Source: an uncultured Peptococcaceae bacterium (GTDB lineage: Bacteria > Bacillota > Peptococcia > Peptococcales > Peptococcaceae). From it: 64,000 nucleotides of DNA. Under the pieces are notes generated by a model. It was not told the DNA's origin. It saw only the letters and a list, made by a program, of their open reading frames with translations, and did no database searches. The stretch is from NCBI GenBank assembly GCA_937976375.1, contig CALJRU010000031.1:10864-74863 (forward strand), read 5' to 3'. This document shows positions 8,448 through 17,388 of the stretch, piece after piece (position 1 is the first letter of the stretch; each line of letters opens with the position of its first letter). The translations under genes and the position numbers were made by a program.

Positions 8448-9908
8448 TTATTCTGTGGTATTATCCGACGTATTTCCATTTGAAGTCGTAGTAGTTTGAC
8501 TGGACGACGTGTCGTCATCGTTTGCCGCAGCGGTGGTTTGCCTTTCAGCTGTCGAAGCATCACCATTGTTTTTCGAGGTGCTTGACGTCTTATTGTTGTC
8601 TGCTGATGTGGTATCGTTCTCACTCGTCGTGGAATCATCCGTGCTGCTCTGATCTTTATTGTCCTCATCTTCATCAAGATATTCAGAAACGTCAATATTG
8701 TCATAGCCTTCCAGCACCACAACTGGTGATTTTTCGTAACGAATATCGATGGCTTCGATCGGCTCTTCAATGATATTGCTGAGGATCACTTGATTCATAA
8801 TATCATTAAGCGTAGCCATACGAGATTCAATGTTATCAACATTGCCAATGCGTATCTCAATGCCCTGGCTGGTATATGCCAGAATATTATTACGGTCCTT
8901 GATATTGATTTCCTGAATCATCGACAAAAGCTCATCCGGACATGCATTGACAATCTTTAAGATGTCTGAAAAACGTTCGTTATCCTTAAACGCTTCACCG
9001 GGTGATGGCACTTCATCCATTGAAAAGCCGGTAATCAAAGGCAAGTTCAAGTTTGTCAGCGACTTGGCACTGTTCAACAAAACGCCATCTTTGCTAAACT
9101 GCAGATAACTGCCATTGTTGAGCAAAACGCCAGCCGGCTCACGTTCGGTGATGTTGATCTCGATCCAGTGTGGGAAATGGCGCGTGATTGTTACATCCTG
9201 CACATAAGGGTAATAACGAAGCTCTTCTTCGGCCTTGCTGGTACGATAAAAGAAAAGATTCTGCCCAACTGGATTGCCAGCAATCTCTTCCACCTGTGCT
9301 TCACTCATGTTTTTAAGATCATTGACCTGCACATTATCAATTTTCATCAACGGCCCCAAAAGAACCACCACTGCTGCAACAATCAACATGATGCTGATGA
9401 GCAGCACCTTAAATCCTGTTGGCAGATCGTCATCACTGGCTTTTGCAGCCGCCCTCCCACCTTTTTTGGCAGATTCTTTTTTCTTTGGCTGCCGCCGCGC
9501 TTTCTTCGCTGCACGATTTGAGCGTTGCTTTTCTGCCTGCAGTGCCTCTTCAAGGCTGATCATTTCTTCGTCATCACTCGTCGCATCAGCCGTCTCTTCT
9601 TTACTTGGCAGCATTTCTTCCAGGGTATCTACAACTTCTCCAATGGTGACATCAGGTATTGGCTTTTCTTTTTGCGCAGCTTGTTCCTGCAGCGTTTTTT
9701 TACTGGTGCTTAACAACTGCTCCACGCGAATGGCAATCGGATCACTTTCCTCTTCTGCACTTTCTTGCACAGAAACGGCGCTTTCTTCGTGCACCTCACG
9801 ACGTTTTCGAGCTTCTGCTTCTCGTTCATACTCGAGATATTCTTCGGGAATGACAACGTCTTCGCTCTTTATCTTTGGACCTCTGTTCTTATCTCTAAAT
9901 AATTTCAA
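8448..9908 (-). CDS. ftsQ: Cell division protein FtsQ/DivIB with long cytoplasmic arm
   Basis: A division-septum scaffold of the FtsQ-FtsL-FtsB type. One transmembrane helix lies at about residues 165-190, followed by a POTRA domain (about 193-263, starting IDNVQVNDLKNMSE) and the beta domain (to about 420). The cytoplasmic N-terminal arm of about 160 residues is rich in Glu and Lys. The tail after about residue 425 is a low-complexity Asp/Ser/Thr segment. At 486 residues it is far longer than typical homologues of about 250-300. The start is a TTG preceded by AAAGGTTGAT; the nearby ATG is out of frame. It lies 32 bases after murC. murB, which often lies between them, is absent. Confidence 0.9.
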   Translation of the reverse strand: MKLFRDKNRGPKIKSEDVVIPEEYLEYEREAEARKRREVHEESAVSVQESAEEESDPIAIRVEQLLSTSKKTLQEQAAQKEKPIPDVTIGEVVDTLEEMLPSKEETADATSDDEEMISLEEALQAEKQRSNRAAKKARRQPKKKESAKKGGRAAAKASDDDLPTGFKVLLISIMLIVAAVVVLLGPLMKIDNVQVNDLKNMSEAQVEEIAGNPVGQNLFFYRTSKAEEELRYYPYVQDVTITRHFPHWIEINITEREPAGVLLNNGSYLQFSKDGVLLNSAKSLTNLNLPLITGFSMDEVPSPGEAFKDNERFSDILKIVNACPDELLSMIQEINIKDRNNILAYTSQGIEIRIGNVDNIESRMATLNDIMNQVILSNIIEEPIEAIDIRYEKSPVVVLEGYDNIDVSEYLDEDEDNKDQSSTDDSTTSENDTTSADNNKTSSTSKNNGDASTAERQTTAAANDDDTSSSQTTTTSNGNTSDNTTE

Positions 9909-9940
9909 TCGACATCAACCTTTTCTGCGAATGAATCTTT

Positions 9941-11323
9941 TTACGCGCGACGTTCTTCTAATGCTTTAACGATCAGCGGTGCCTGTTTCCAAATAGAACC
10001 TGCACCCAATACGAGCACAAGATCACCAGGCTGTAAGGTTGAAATAAAGCCACTGGTCAAATATTCATCGTTGACCACCTGCGCGTGTTTTTCAGGATCA
10101 ATTTGATCCACGATGAGCTGGCTGGACACGCCTTCAATTGGTGCTTCCCCAGCTGGGAAGACATCCAAAAGCACCACTTCGTCAGCCTGAGACAAAGCCT
10201 GGGCAAAATTTGCAGCCAAGAATTGTGTGCGAGAATAGCGGTGTGGTTGGAAAATCGCCACGATCCGGCCACCTTCATGCATTGCACGTGCCGCCTCTAA
10301 TGTTGCAGCGATCTCTGTTGGATGGTGCGCATAATCATCATACACCGAAATACCATCCACAGTGCCCTGATGCTGGAAGCGGCGGCGTGCACCTTTGTAT
10401 TCTTTCAGCACAGCAGCCACCTCATCGAATGTCAGGCCAACATCCATGCAGGTAACAACAGCTGCTGTTGCGTTGGCAATATTATGTTTGCCTGGAACTT
10501 GCAATTCTAAATGTCCCACAAAGCGATCACCATTATAAATATCTGCTTCATTTTTCATGCCAGATTGATGATGATTTTTGATACGATACTGAGAGCGTTC
10601 GTGGAAACCATATGTTTTCATAGGAACTGGACTCTGTGATGCGATGCCAAAAGATTCATCATTATCCGCACAAAGCAGGCAACGACCCTCTGGATTGGTC
10701 TTATTCAAAAATTGTTTGAAGGATTCACGAATTTCATTGATGTCTTTATAGTGATCCAGGTGGTCTTCTTCAATATTGGTAATCACAGCGTACCATGGCA
10801 GTAAATTGATAAAACTGCCATCGCTTTCATCAGCCTCAGCAACAAACCACTCGCCTTTTCCGTTTTTGGCGTTGCTGCCAATATCGCTGATCACCCCACC
10901 CACTACGATGGTTGGATCCAACCCATTCTTTTCCAGGCAAAGAGCAATCATCGAAGATGTTGTGGTCTTTCCGTGGGAACCCGCAACACAGATGGCTTTT
11001 TGGTTTTCCATCAAATGACCAAGCATTTCCGAACGATGGATTACTGGAATCCCTTTGGCTTTTGCTGCCTGATATTCCACGTTGCTTTCCTGAATTGCTG
11101 TCGAGCGCACAACCAAATCAATATCGTCTGTAATATTTTCTGCACGCTGTGGCACATAGATGGTTGCACCACGGCCACGCAGCATCTGTACCTGGTCAGA
11201 TTCATTCAAATCTGAACCACTGATGGTATAGCCACGCTCGATCATGACTTCTGCCACAGCGCTCATACCAATGCCGCCAATTCCAATAAAATGAACATGA
11301 TTAAACTTTTGTTCCTGGCTCAT
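9941..11323 (-). CDS. murC: UDP-N-acetylmuramate--L-alanine ligase MurC
   Basis: Adds L-Ala to UDP-MurNAc using ATP, the first amino acid of the stem peptide, in the cytoplasm. The N-terminal Rossmann domain opens with HFIGIGGIGMSAVAEV. The central Mur-ligase domain has the ATP loop GSHGKTTTSSM near residue 112 and the EADESDGSF segment. The C-terminal domain contains DDYAHHPTEI. The length of 460 is normal. It starts after AGGTGG and lies 24 bases downstream of murG in the same transcript. Confidence 0.98.
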   Translation of the reverse strand: MSQEQKFNHVHFIGIGGIGMSAVAEVMIERGYTISGSDLNESDQVQMLRGRGATIYVPQRAENITDDIDLVVRSTAIQESNVEYQAAKAKGIPVIHRSEMLGHLMENQKAICVAGSHGKTTTSSMIALCLEKNGLDPTIVVGGVISDIGSNAKNGKGEWFVAEADESDGSFINLLPWYAVITNIEEDHLDHYKDINEIRESFKQFLNKTNPEGRCLLCADNDESFGIASQSPVPMKTYGFHERSQYRIKNHHQSGMKNEADIYNGDRFVGHLELQVPGKHNIANATAAVVTCMDVGLTFDEVAAVLKEYKGARRRFQHQGTVDGISVYDDYAHHPTEIAATLEAARAMHEGGRIVAIFQPHRYSRTQFLAANFAQALSQADEVVLLDVFPAGEAPIEGVSSQLIVDQIDPEKHAQVVNDEYLTSGFISTLQPGDLVLVLGAGSIWKQAPLIVKALEERRA

Positions 11324-11347
11324 TTTGCCACCTCTATCCTTCTCACA

Positions 11348-12457
11348 TTATTTTTCAAAACTTTTTACCAGCATCATAATGTCATCCAATGCTGCTGGCT
11401 TTGCCAATTCAAACATAGCATCTTTTTTTGCTTGATAATATTCGTCATCATTGAGGAAATTATTTAACGCTGCTGTCAATTTTGGCACCGTCAATTCATT
11501 ATCCAAAATCATCTCGCCAGCACCAGCATCAACCACAGCTTGTGCATTAAATTGCTGATGGTTGTCACTAGCGTAGGGATATGGCACTAAAATACCAGGC
11601 AAGCCACATACAGCGATTTCAGCCAAGAAAGTTGCACCAGCACGGCCAACAACAACATCAGCCGCCGCCAATGCATATGGCATATCATGGGTGTATTCAA
11701 GAAAGCACAACCGTTCATCGCGCAATACACTGCTGTCACTGTCTTTTATGAGCAGGCTTGTTTCCACATAGCCCACCTTACCAGTAATGAAGATGACCTG
11801 CACCTCAGGATTAGCCAAAATGCCCGTTAATGCCAACGCGCTAACACGGTTAATGGTGCGGGCGCCACGGCTGCCTCCTGTAATCAAAATGGTTTTCTTT
11901 TTGGGATCCAGGCCAAATTTTTCACAGCCTTCTTCCTTGCTCAGCTTACCAATATCATTGCGCACTGGTAAACCTGTAAGCACGGTTTCCTTAGCCTTTA
12001 CAAAAAATCTCGATGCTTCCGGATAATTGATCATCACCTTGTTGACACGCGCTGCCAAAAGGCGGTTGGTCATTCCTGGATAAGCATTTTGTTCATGAAT
12101 CATCGCAGGAATATGATTCATGCAGGCCATCAATACGGTCGGTCCACATACAAAACCTCCAGTACCAATAACCAAATCCGGATGAAATTCTTTGATGTAT
12201 CGGCGTGCCTCCACGACCCCTTTTGAATTAACCAGCAGGGAGCGCGCCAAAGCCGGCGTCAACTTACGTGGAAGCCCCTGCGCCGATATCGTTTTAAAAG
12301 GTATGGAAGTCGTCGGCACAATGCTGTTTTCCAGCCCATTGTCACATCCGATATAAAGCACCTCACTGTCCGGCAGCTCAGCCAAAATACGTTCAGCAAT
12401 GGCCAAGGCCGGATAAATGTGCCCACCGGTTCCACCGCCGGTAACAATCACTCTCAT
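11348..12457 (-). CDS. murG: Lipid II synthase MurG
   Basis: Membrane-associated glycosyltransferase that adds GlcNAc to lipid I to form lipid II on the inner leaflet. The GT-B N-terminal domain starts with the glycine loop GGGTGGHIYPALAIAE. The C-terminal domain carries GRAGATFLAEI and the UDP-GlcNAc-binding stretch around PYPYASDNHQQFNA. At 369 residues it has the family length. It starts after GGGGG and follows ftsW by 32 bases. Confidence 0.98.
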   Translation of the reverse strand: MRVIVTGGGTGGHIYPALAIAERILAELPDSEVLYIGCDNGLENSIVPTTSIPFKTISAQGLPRKLTPALARSLLVNSKGVVEARRYIKEFHPDLVIGTGGFVCGPTVLMACMNHIPAMIHEQNAYPGMTNRLLAARVNKVMINYPEASRFFVKAKETVLTGLPVRNDIGKLSKEEGCEKFGLDPKKKTILITGGSRGARTINRVSALALTGILANPEVQVIFITGKVGYVETSLLIKDSDSSVLRDERLCFLEYTHDMPYALAAADVVVGRAGATFLAEIAVCGLPGILVPYPYASDNHQQFNAQAVVDAGAGEMILDNELTVPKLTAALNNFLNDDEYYQAKKDAMFELAKPAALDDIMMLVKSFEK

Positions 12458-12489
12458 ACGTCTTCCCCCATTATATTTTAGTTCGTCTG

Positions 12490-13998
12490 TTATTCTTGTG
12501 TTTTGTTTCTTGGCGTTCGTTTTCGCTTCGTCTTATCCGCATAGCGCGACATGTTTAGTAAGATGCCAATAATCGTTAAAGTGATGACCAAAGAAGTACC
12601 GCCATAACTAATCAATGGCAACGTAATCCCTGTAACTGGGCACACCCCAACGGCAACTGCCATATTGATCAAAGCCTGCACGGTGATAATAGCCGTAGCA
12701 CCAAAAGCGAGATAGGATTTGAACGGATCTTCAATACGCGTCGAAATCCAGAAACCTCGCCACGCAAAAGCCATAAACAAGCCCAACACCAGCAATGCAC
12801 CAACAATGCCAAATTCCTCGCCAATAACCGAGTAAATAAAGTCTGTATGCATGCCTGGAAGATACAGAAGCTTCTGCCCGCTGTTGCCAAGACCTACACC
12901 AAACAATCCACCTGAACCAAAGGCATATAAGCTCTGCACCAACTGATACGCGGACCCATTTGCTGCGTCGGCGTCAGTTTGGTTGATAAAACCCAGCAAG
13001 CGCTGAATGCGGTATGGTTCCATGATGCAGTAAATAGCAACAACGCCCAAACCTGCACCAATGACACCCATAATCCAACGCTTTGACAGACCAGCAACAA
13101 TAAACATGGCAAAACAGCCACCGCATATTGCCAGTGCAGACCCTAAGTCTTCCAAAGCAATGACAGCAAAAGTGGCTATAATCATTAAAAATGTCATGAT
13201 GCTATTGCGGTCCTTAACAAATTCGTAAGGTCCATTCTTAATCAGATCAGCTGTGCAAATGACCATCAACGGTTTTGCCATTTCTGACGGCTGAAAGCGA
13301 ATCCCTGCAATTGTTACCCAACGCGTAGCACCAAGACTTTCTTCCCCTGCAAATAAAGTAAACAGCAGTAAGAAGAATACAAAAATCAGTAAAACCGGAC
13401 CCACCTTCTGAAAAAACTTTGGTTTTAGCATCATAACCATAAAGGCAACAATAATCCCCATAACTGCTGAGGCTGTTTGTTTAATAAAATAGCTATACGC
13501 GTTGCCATTTTCCAGTAAGGAACGATAACTGCTCGCTGAAAAAACCATAATCAAACCAATGGCAAGCAAAACAGCCACCACTTCCATAATGAAAAAGTCT
13601 GGCGCACCAGCAACCGCATTGCCGTGTACAAACAGCTTATCCAACATGCCAGGTTCTTTTGGATGCGTTGACTTCTGAGGTTTCTGCTTTCGCTTTTTTG
13701 GCTTTGGCGAGACATTTTTCACGCCCTGTGCCTTTGGCTGCTGCATTTTTGTGGTGCGTTGCCCATTTGCTTCCTGCACCATTTCACGCCGATGCTGTTC
13801 CGCGCGTTCTTGTAAACTTGGCCCACGCCGATTTGCCATTGACATGGCTTGATGAGAAGATTCCATCATCATTTGCCTTTGACCCACTGTTTGCTTATTC
13901 TGCGGTGTACGTCGCGGCTGATTCTTTACTTGAGGCTTTATTGGTTTTTTTTCAACTAACACCGGGCGTTTCTGCCCATTGTTATTATTTTTCTGCAT
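12490..13998 (-). CDS. ftsW: Septal peptidoglycan polymerase FtsW with basic N-terminal extension
   Basis: A SEDS-family glycosyltransferase that polymerises lipid II together with its partner transpeptidase. The membrane domain (about residues 130-495, around ten helices) carries family landmarks: VFSASSYRSL, FQPSEMAKPL, ALEDLGSAL and the loop PVTGITLPLISYGGTS. About 130 N-terminal residues are hydrophilic and rich in Lys, Arg, Gln and Asn, an extension absent from ordinary FtsW proteins of about 380-400 residues. The gene overlaps the end of murD by 14 bases, which implies translational coupling. SpoVE or RodA are the alternative names in this family; position in the division cluster favours FtsW. 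Confidence 0.92.
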   Translation of the reverse strand: MQKNNNNGQKRPVLVEKKPIKPQVKNQPRRTPQNKQTVGQRQMMMESSHQAMSMANRRGPSLQERAEQHRREMVQEANGQRTTKMQQPKAQGVKNVSPKPKKRKQKPQKSTHPKEPGMLDKLFVHGNAVAGAPDFFIMEVVAVLLAIGLIMVFSASSYRSLLENGNAYSYFIKQTASAVMGIIVAFMVMMLKPKFFQKVGPVLLIFVFFLLLFTLFAGEESLGATRWVTIAGIRFQPSEMAKPLMVICTADLIKNGPYEFVKDRNSIMTFLMIIATFAVIALEDLGSALAICGGCFAMFIVAGLSKRWIMGVIGAGLGVVAIYCIMEPYRIQRLLGFINQTDADAANGSAYQLVQSLYAFGSGGLFGVGLGNSGQKLLYLPGMHTDFIYSVIGEEFGIVGALLVLGLFMAFAWRGFWISTRIEDPFKSYLAFGATAIITVQALINMAVAVGVCPVTGITLPLISYGGTSLVITLTIIGILLNMSRYADKTKRKRTPRNKTQE

Positions 13999-15343
13999 AA
14001 CCCTTCACCAGATCTTTAAACAGATCTCCACGCTGCTCAAAATTATCAAACATATCCCAGCTTGCACATGCTGGAGAAAGCAATACTACGTCGCCAGACT
14101 GAGCCATATCATGAGCCTTGTCCACCGCATCTTCAAAAGAATCTGCGCAAATGTAGTCTTTGTAAGCGGTCCGTTCAAAAGCGTCAAGGAAATCACCTGT
14201 CGCTTCACCAACCAATACCACACCACGGCAATGCGCTCGCATCAATGGAACAAGTACAGCCATATCGCTGCCCTTGTTACGACCACCAGCAATGAGAACG
14301 ATAGGACGTTCACCATAAGACCCCAATGCTTTTTCTGTTGAGTCCGGATTGGTCCCTTTAGAATCGTTCACATAAAGCACGCCATCGATGGTTGCCACTG
14401 GCTCCATACGATGCGCCACGCCTTTAAACGCACGCAGACGTTCTGCAATAACGGCCGGTTTTTGACCCATTAAAAGTGCTGCCAATGATGCCGCCATGGC
14501 ATTTTGCCAATTGTGCGCCCCGACAATGCCAATTTCATGAGCAGGAATCAGCGCATGTGGCGCCTCACCTTTATGCAAGCAGTACATCAATTGTCCATCC
14601 TGCAGCCAAATTCCTTCATCCAAGATCTCTTGCTGACTGAAGAAATAAACCTTTGAAGCCGCTGATGCCGCCATAGCAGAAACAATGTTGTCATCTTTGT
14701 TAAGTAAAAGGTAATCATCGGCAGTCTGATTTTTGAAAATGTTCGCCTTTGCAGCTGCATATGCTTCCATGGTTTTGTGACGATCCAAATGGTCTGGGGT
14801 CACATTCATGACCACAGCCACTTTTGGGCAAAACGTATCAACGCTTTCCAGCTGAAAACTACTCATCTCTGCGACAACAATATCCTTTGCTGTCATTTGT
14901 GGACATTGACTGATCAACGGCAGGCCAATATTACCGCCAGCCACGACTTTACGCCCATCCTCTTCAAGCAGGACAGCCGTTAATGTTGTAGTCGTCGTTT
15001 TTCCATTGGTCCCAGTAATTGCGACAAATGGCACCTCACTATACCGGAACGCCAGTTCCGGTTCACTGATAACCGGGATATTCAATTCACGTGCTTTGAC
15101 AACTGGTGGGATCGTTAATGGCACACCAGGACTCATAACGATCAGTTCCGGCTGAATGGCTTCTACATCCGGTTGCTGTCCCCAGACATAGGAAACAGAC
15201 GCATGCCCAAGCTGCGCCTCAACCTTTTCTGCCAATTTGGTATTCATATCACTGATGACAATGTTTTTTCCAATGGAAAGCAGATATTCTGCACTGGCAA
15301 TCCCACTACGCGCTGCGCCAATGATCAAAATAGCATCTCCCAT
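13985..15343 (-). CDS. murD: UDP-N-acetylmuramoyl-L-alanine--D-glutamate ligase MurD
   Basis: Adds D-Glu to UDP-MurNAc-L-Ala with ATP. The N-terminal domain starts ILIIGAARSGIASAEYL. The ATP loop GTNGKTTTTTLTAV lies near residue 110, followed by NVTPDHLDRH. In the C-terminal domain NDSKGTNPDST matches the family's substrate loop. The 452-residue length is normal. It starts after AAAGGAGG and lies 17 bases downstream of mraY. Confidence 0.97.
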   Translation of the reverse strand: MGDAILIIGAARSGIASAEYLLSIGKNIVISDMNTKLAEKVEAQLGHASVSYVWGQQPDVEAIQPELIVMSPGVPLTIPPVVKARELNIPVISEPELAFRYSEVPFVAITGTNGKTTTTTLTAVLLEEDGRKVVAGGNIGLPLISQCPQMTAKDIVVAEMSSFQLESVDTFCPKVAVVMNVTPDHLDRHKTMEAYAAAKANIFKNQTADDYLLLNKDDNIVSAMAASAASKVYFFSQQEILDEGIWLQDGQLMYCLHKGEAPHALIPAHEIGIVGAHNWQNAMAASLAALLMGQKPAVIAERLRAFKGVAHRMEPVATIDGVLYVNDSKGTNPDSTEKALGSYGERPIVLIAGGRNKGSDMAVLVPLMRAHCRGVVLVGEATGDFLDAFERTAYKDYICADSFEDAVDKAHDMAQSGDVVLLSPACASWDMFDNFEQRGDLFKDLVKGYAEK

Positions 15344-15360
15344 ATTTCTCCTCCTTTATC

Positions 15361-16320
15361 TTAAAGCAAGGCCGTCCAATAGAGGGCGACACCGATCACA
15401 CATGACACCAAAGTAATGATGCTAAATAAGCGCACCACTTGATTTTCGCTGCGACCACCCAGTTCAAAATGATGATGCAGAGGTGCCATTCTAAATACAC
15501 GACGTTTGGTCTTTTTATAAACAGCTACTTGAATAATGTCTGAACAAGCTTCAATAAAATAAGTAAAGCACATAGCTGGAATGAGCAATTCCGTTTTGGT
15601 GACCATTGCTAAAGCAACCACCATTCCGCCAATAAAAAAGCTTCCCGTGTCACCCATAAATACTCGTGCCGGATGATGATTGTAGAACAAAAAGGCCAGA
15701 CAAGCCCCGATCATTACCGCAATAACAATCAACGTATGCGGCTCGTTGTATAATTTGACCACGGCAAAAAATGCCAAAAAGATGATGATGCTGACTGTTG
15801 TTAACAAGCCATCCAGACCATCCGTCAAATTGGCGCTGTTGGTGGTCCCAACAATAATGAATATCATCAGCGGCCAATAAAGGATGCCAACCGGCAGTAC
15901 AATATTGAACAACGGAATCCAGAAATCACTGACATTCATGTCAAGGCGCGATGCCCAAAATACAATCAAGACAGCTGCAATCAACTGCAATGCAATCTTT
16001 TGTTTTGGTGTCAAACCCTCATTGTGGTGCATAATGATTTTAATGGCATCATCAGTCAAACCAATTAACCCAAAGAGCATGGCGCTGCCAACCACAAACC
16101 AAGTCACACCATTGAACTGTCCCATGACCACCAAAGTTACGATTACAGTGACCATAAACAAGATGCCACCCATGGTTGGCGTTCCCTGTTTCTTTTGATG
16201 ACTTTTTGGTCCTTCTTCTCGAATAGATTGACCAAATTTTAACTTATGCAGAATTGGGATCATAAAATGGCCAACAACAAGCCCGATCACCAAACTAATA
16301 ATAAAACCTAATGCCCACAT
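15361..16320 (-). CDS. mraY: Phospho-N-acetylmuramoyl-pentapeptide-transferase MraY
   Basis: Multi-pass membrane enzyme that moves phospho-MurNAc-pentapeptide to undecaprenyl phosphate, making lipid I. Family motifs visible are KKQGTPTMGG near the N-terminus, TDDAIK, NSANLTDGLDGL with catalytic aspartates, FMGDTGSF and the MAPLHHHFEL histidine motif near the C-terminus. The 319-residue length and about ten helices are typical. It starts after a GGAGGAAG site. Its upstream neighbour is the unexpected S58 peptidase rather than murF directly. Confidence 0.98.
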   Translation of the reverse strand: MWALGFIISLVIGLVVGHFMIPILHKLKFGQSIREEGPKSHQKKQGTPTMGGILFMVTVIVTLVVMGQFNGVTWFVVGSAMLFGLIGLTDDAIKIIMHHNEGLTPKQKIALQLIAAVLIVFWASRLDMNVSDFWIPLFNIVLPVGILYWPLMIFIIVGTTNSANLTDGLDGLLTTVSIIIFLAFFAVVKLYNEPHTLIVIAVMIGACLAFLFYNHHPARVFMGDTGSFFIGGMVVALAMVTKTELLIPAMCFTYFIEACSDIIQVAVYKKTKRRVFRMAPLHHHFELGGRSENQVVRLFSIITLVSCVIGVALYWTALL

Positions 16321-16360
16321 TCCAGACTTCCTCCCACTGCACTCTTCATTTAATCGCTTT

Positions 16361-17353
16361 TCAATCCCGTTTTTTCAAGTTAAGATCCTGCCATGCCGGC
16401 ACACCGTAAGCACCTTCTGCGGTATATATTGCACGACGAATAGCGTGTTCTACGACGTACGCTGCAGCGGTCCCTGCTAAATTGAGATCAAATTCTACAT
16501 CGCCCACACTCAAAGCAAAAATCGAATCACCATCAGCAGTTGTATTAACCGGACGAACAGTTCTCACTAAACCATTAGATGCCAGCGCTGCGATCTTTTT
16601 TAATTGTGTTTTATTAAATTTCCCATTTGTGATCACTGCACCAATCGTTGTATTGGTGGTCACATCACCAGCTCCCGCTAATATTGGCAGCAGCTCTTCG
16701 TAATGCTCCAGCATCATCTTCCGTGTATCTGCAAATTCCTTGCCATTTGGCTGGCGTAACCCGGCAAGGATTTCACCATTTTCTGTGAGCACATCTCCCA
16801 ATGCATTGACCGCAACCACTGCACCAATTTGAAAATCTCCCAACTGAATAGCATAAGTGCCCAGGCCGCTTTTCATCATGCCATCACCATTCAAAAGTTT
16901 TCCAACGGTTGCACCAGTGCCAACGCCATGATTGCCTTCAGAAATAGGCATTCCCTTTTCTGCTGCCTTACATGCAGCATAACCCATTTCCGCATCCGGA
17001 CGAACGTTCTCACCACAAGCCAAATCAAAGATGCAAGCTGCAACAACCAGCGGTACCACAGCATTTCCAACTGGTAAACCAATGCTGCGTTCCTCAAGAT
17101 AGCGCATAACGCCTCCTGCCGCATCCAATCCATAAGCACTGCCACCACTAAGCAAAACTGCATGAATACGATCTGCTGCCGCTGCTGGATCAAGCAGAGC
17201 ACTTTCTCTACTTGCAGGACCACCGCCACGAATATCTACACCACACGGGGCACCATTTGGACAAATGATCACCGTACAGCCTGTTCCAGCTTTCTGATTT
17301 TCCACACTGCCAATTTGAAAACCAGAAATATCTTGTAAATTTATTTCTTTCAT
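16361..17353 (-). CDS. P1 family (S58, DmpA-like) peptidase inside the cell-wall cluster
   Basis: A 330-residue member of the self-processing Ntn-type S58 family, which includes the D-aminopeptidase DmpA and beta-peptidyl aminopeptidases. Landmarks are GGGPASRES, LSGGSAYGLDAAGGVMRYLE, GVGTGATVGK, the VAVNALGDV segment and, around residue 233, NTTIGAVITN. In this last segment an Asn-Thr pair is the expected autocleavage point and Thr the likely nucleophile; the assignment of that residue is inference. No signal peptide is visible, so it probably acts in the cytoplasm. It lies between murF (29 bases upstream) and mraY (40 bases downstream) on the same strand. I chose the second ATG because GGAG overlaps the first. 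Confidence 0.85.
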   Translation of the reverse strand: MKEINLQDISGFQIGSVENQKAGTGCTVIICPNGAPCGVDIRGGGPASRESALLDPAAAADRIHAVLLSGGSAYGLDAAGGVMRYLEERSIGLPVGNAVVPLVVAACIFDLACGENVRPDAEMGYAACKAAEKGMPISEGNHGVGTGATVGKLLNGDGMMKSGLGTYAIQLGDFQIGAVVAVNALGDVLTENGEILAGLRQPNGKEFADTRKMMLEHYEELLPILAGAGDVTTNTTIGAVITNGKFNKTQLKKIAALASNGLVRTVRPVNTTADGDSIFALSVGDVEFDLNLAGTAAAYVVEHAIRRAIYTAEGAYGVPAWQDLNLKKRD

Positions 17354-17388
17354 GGCCATCTCCTGCTTTTTCAGAAATCACTTCGTCA

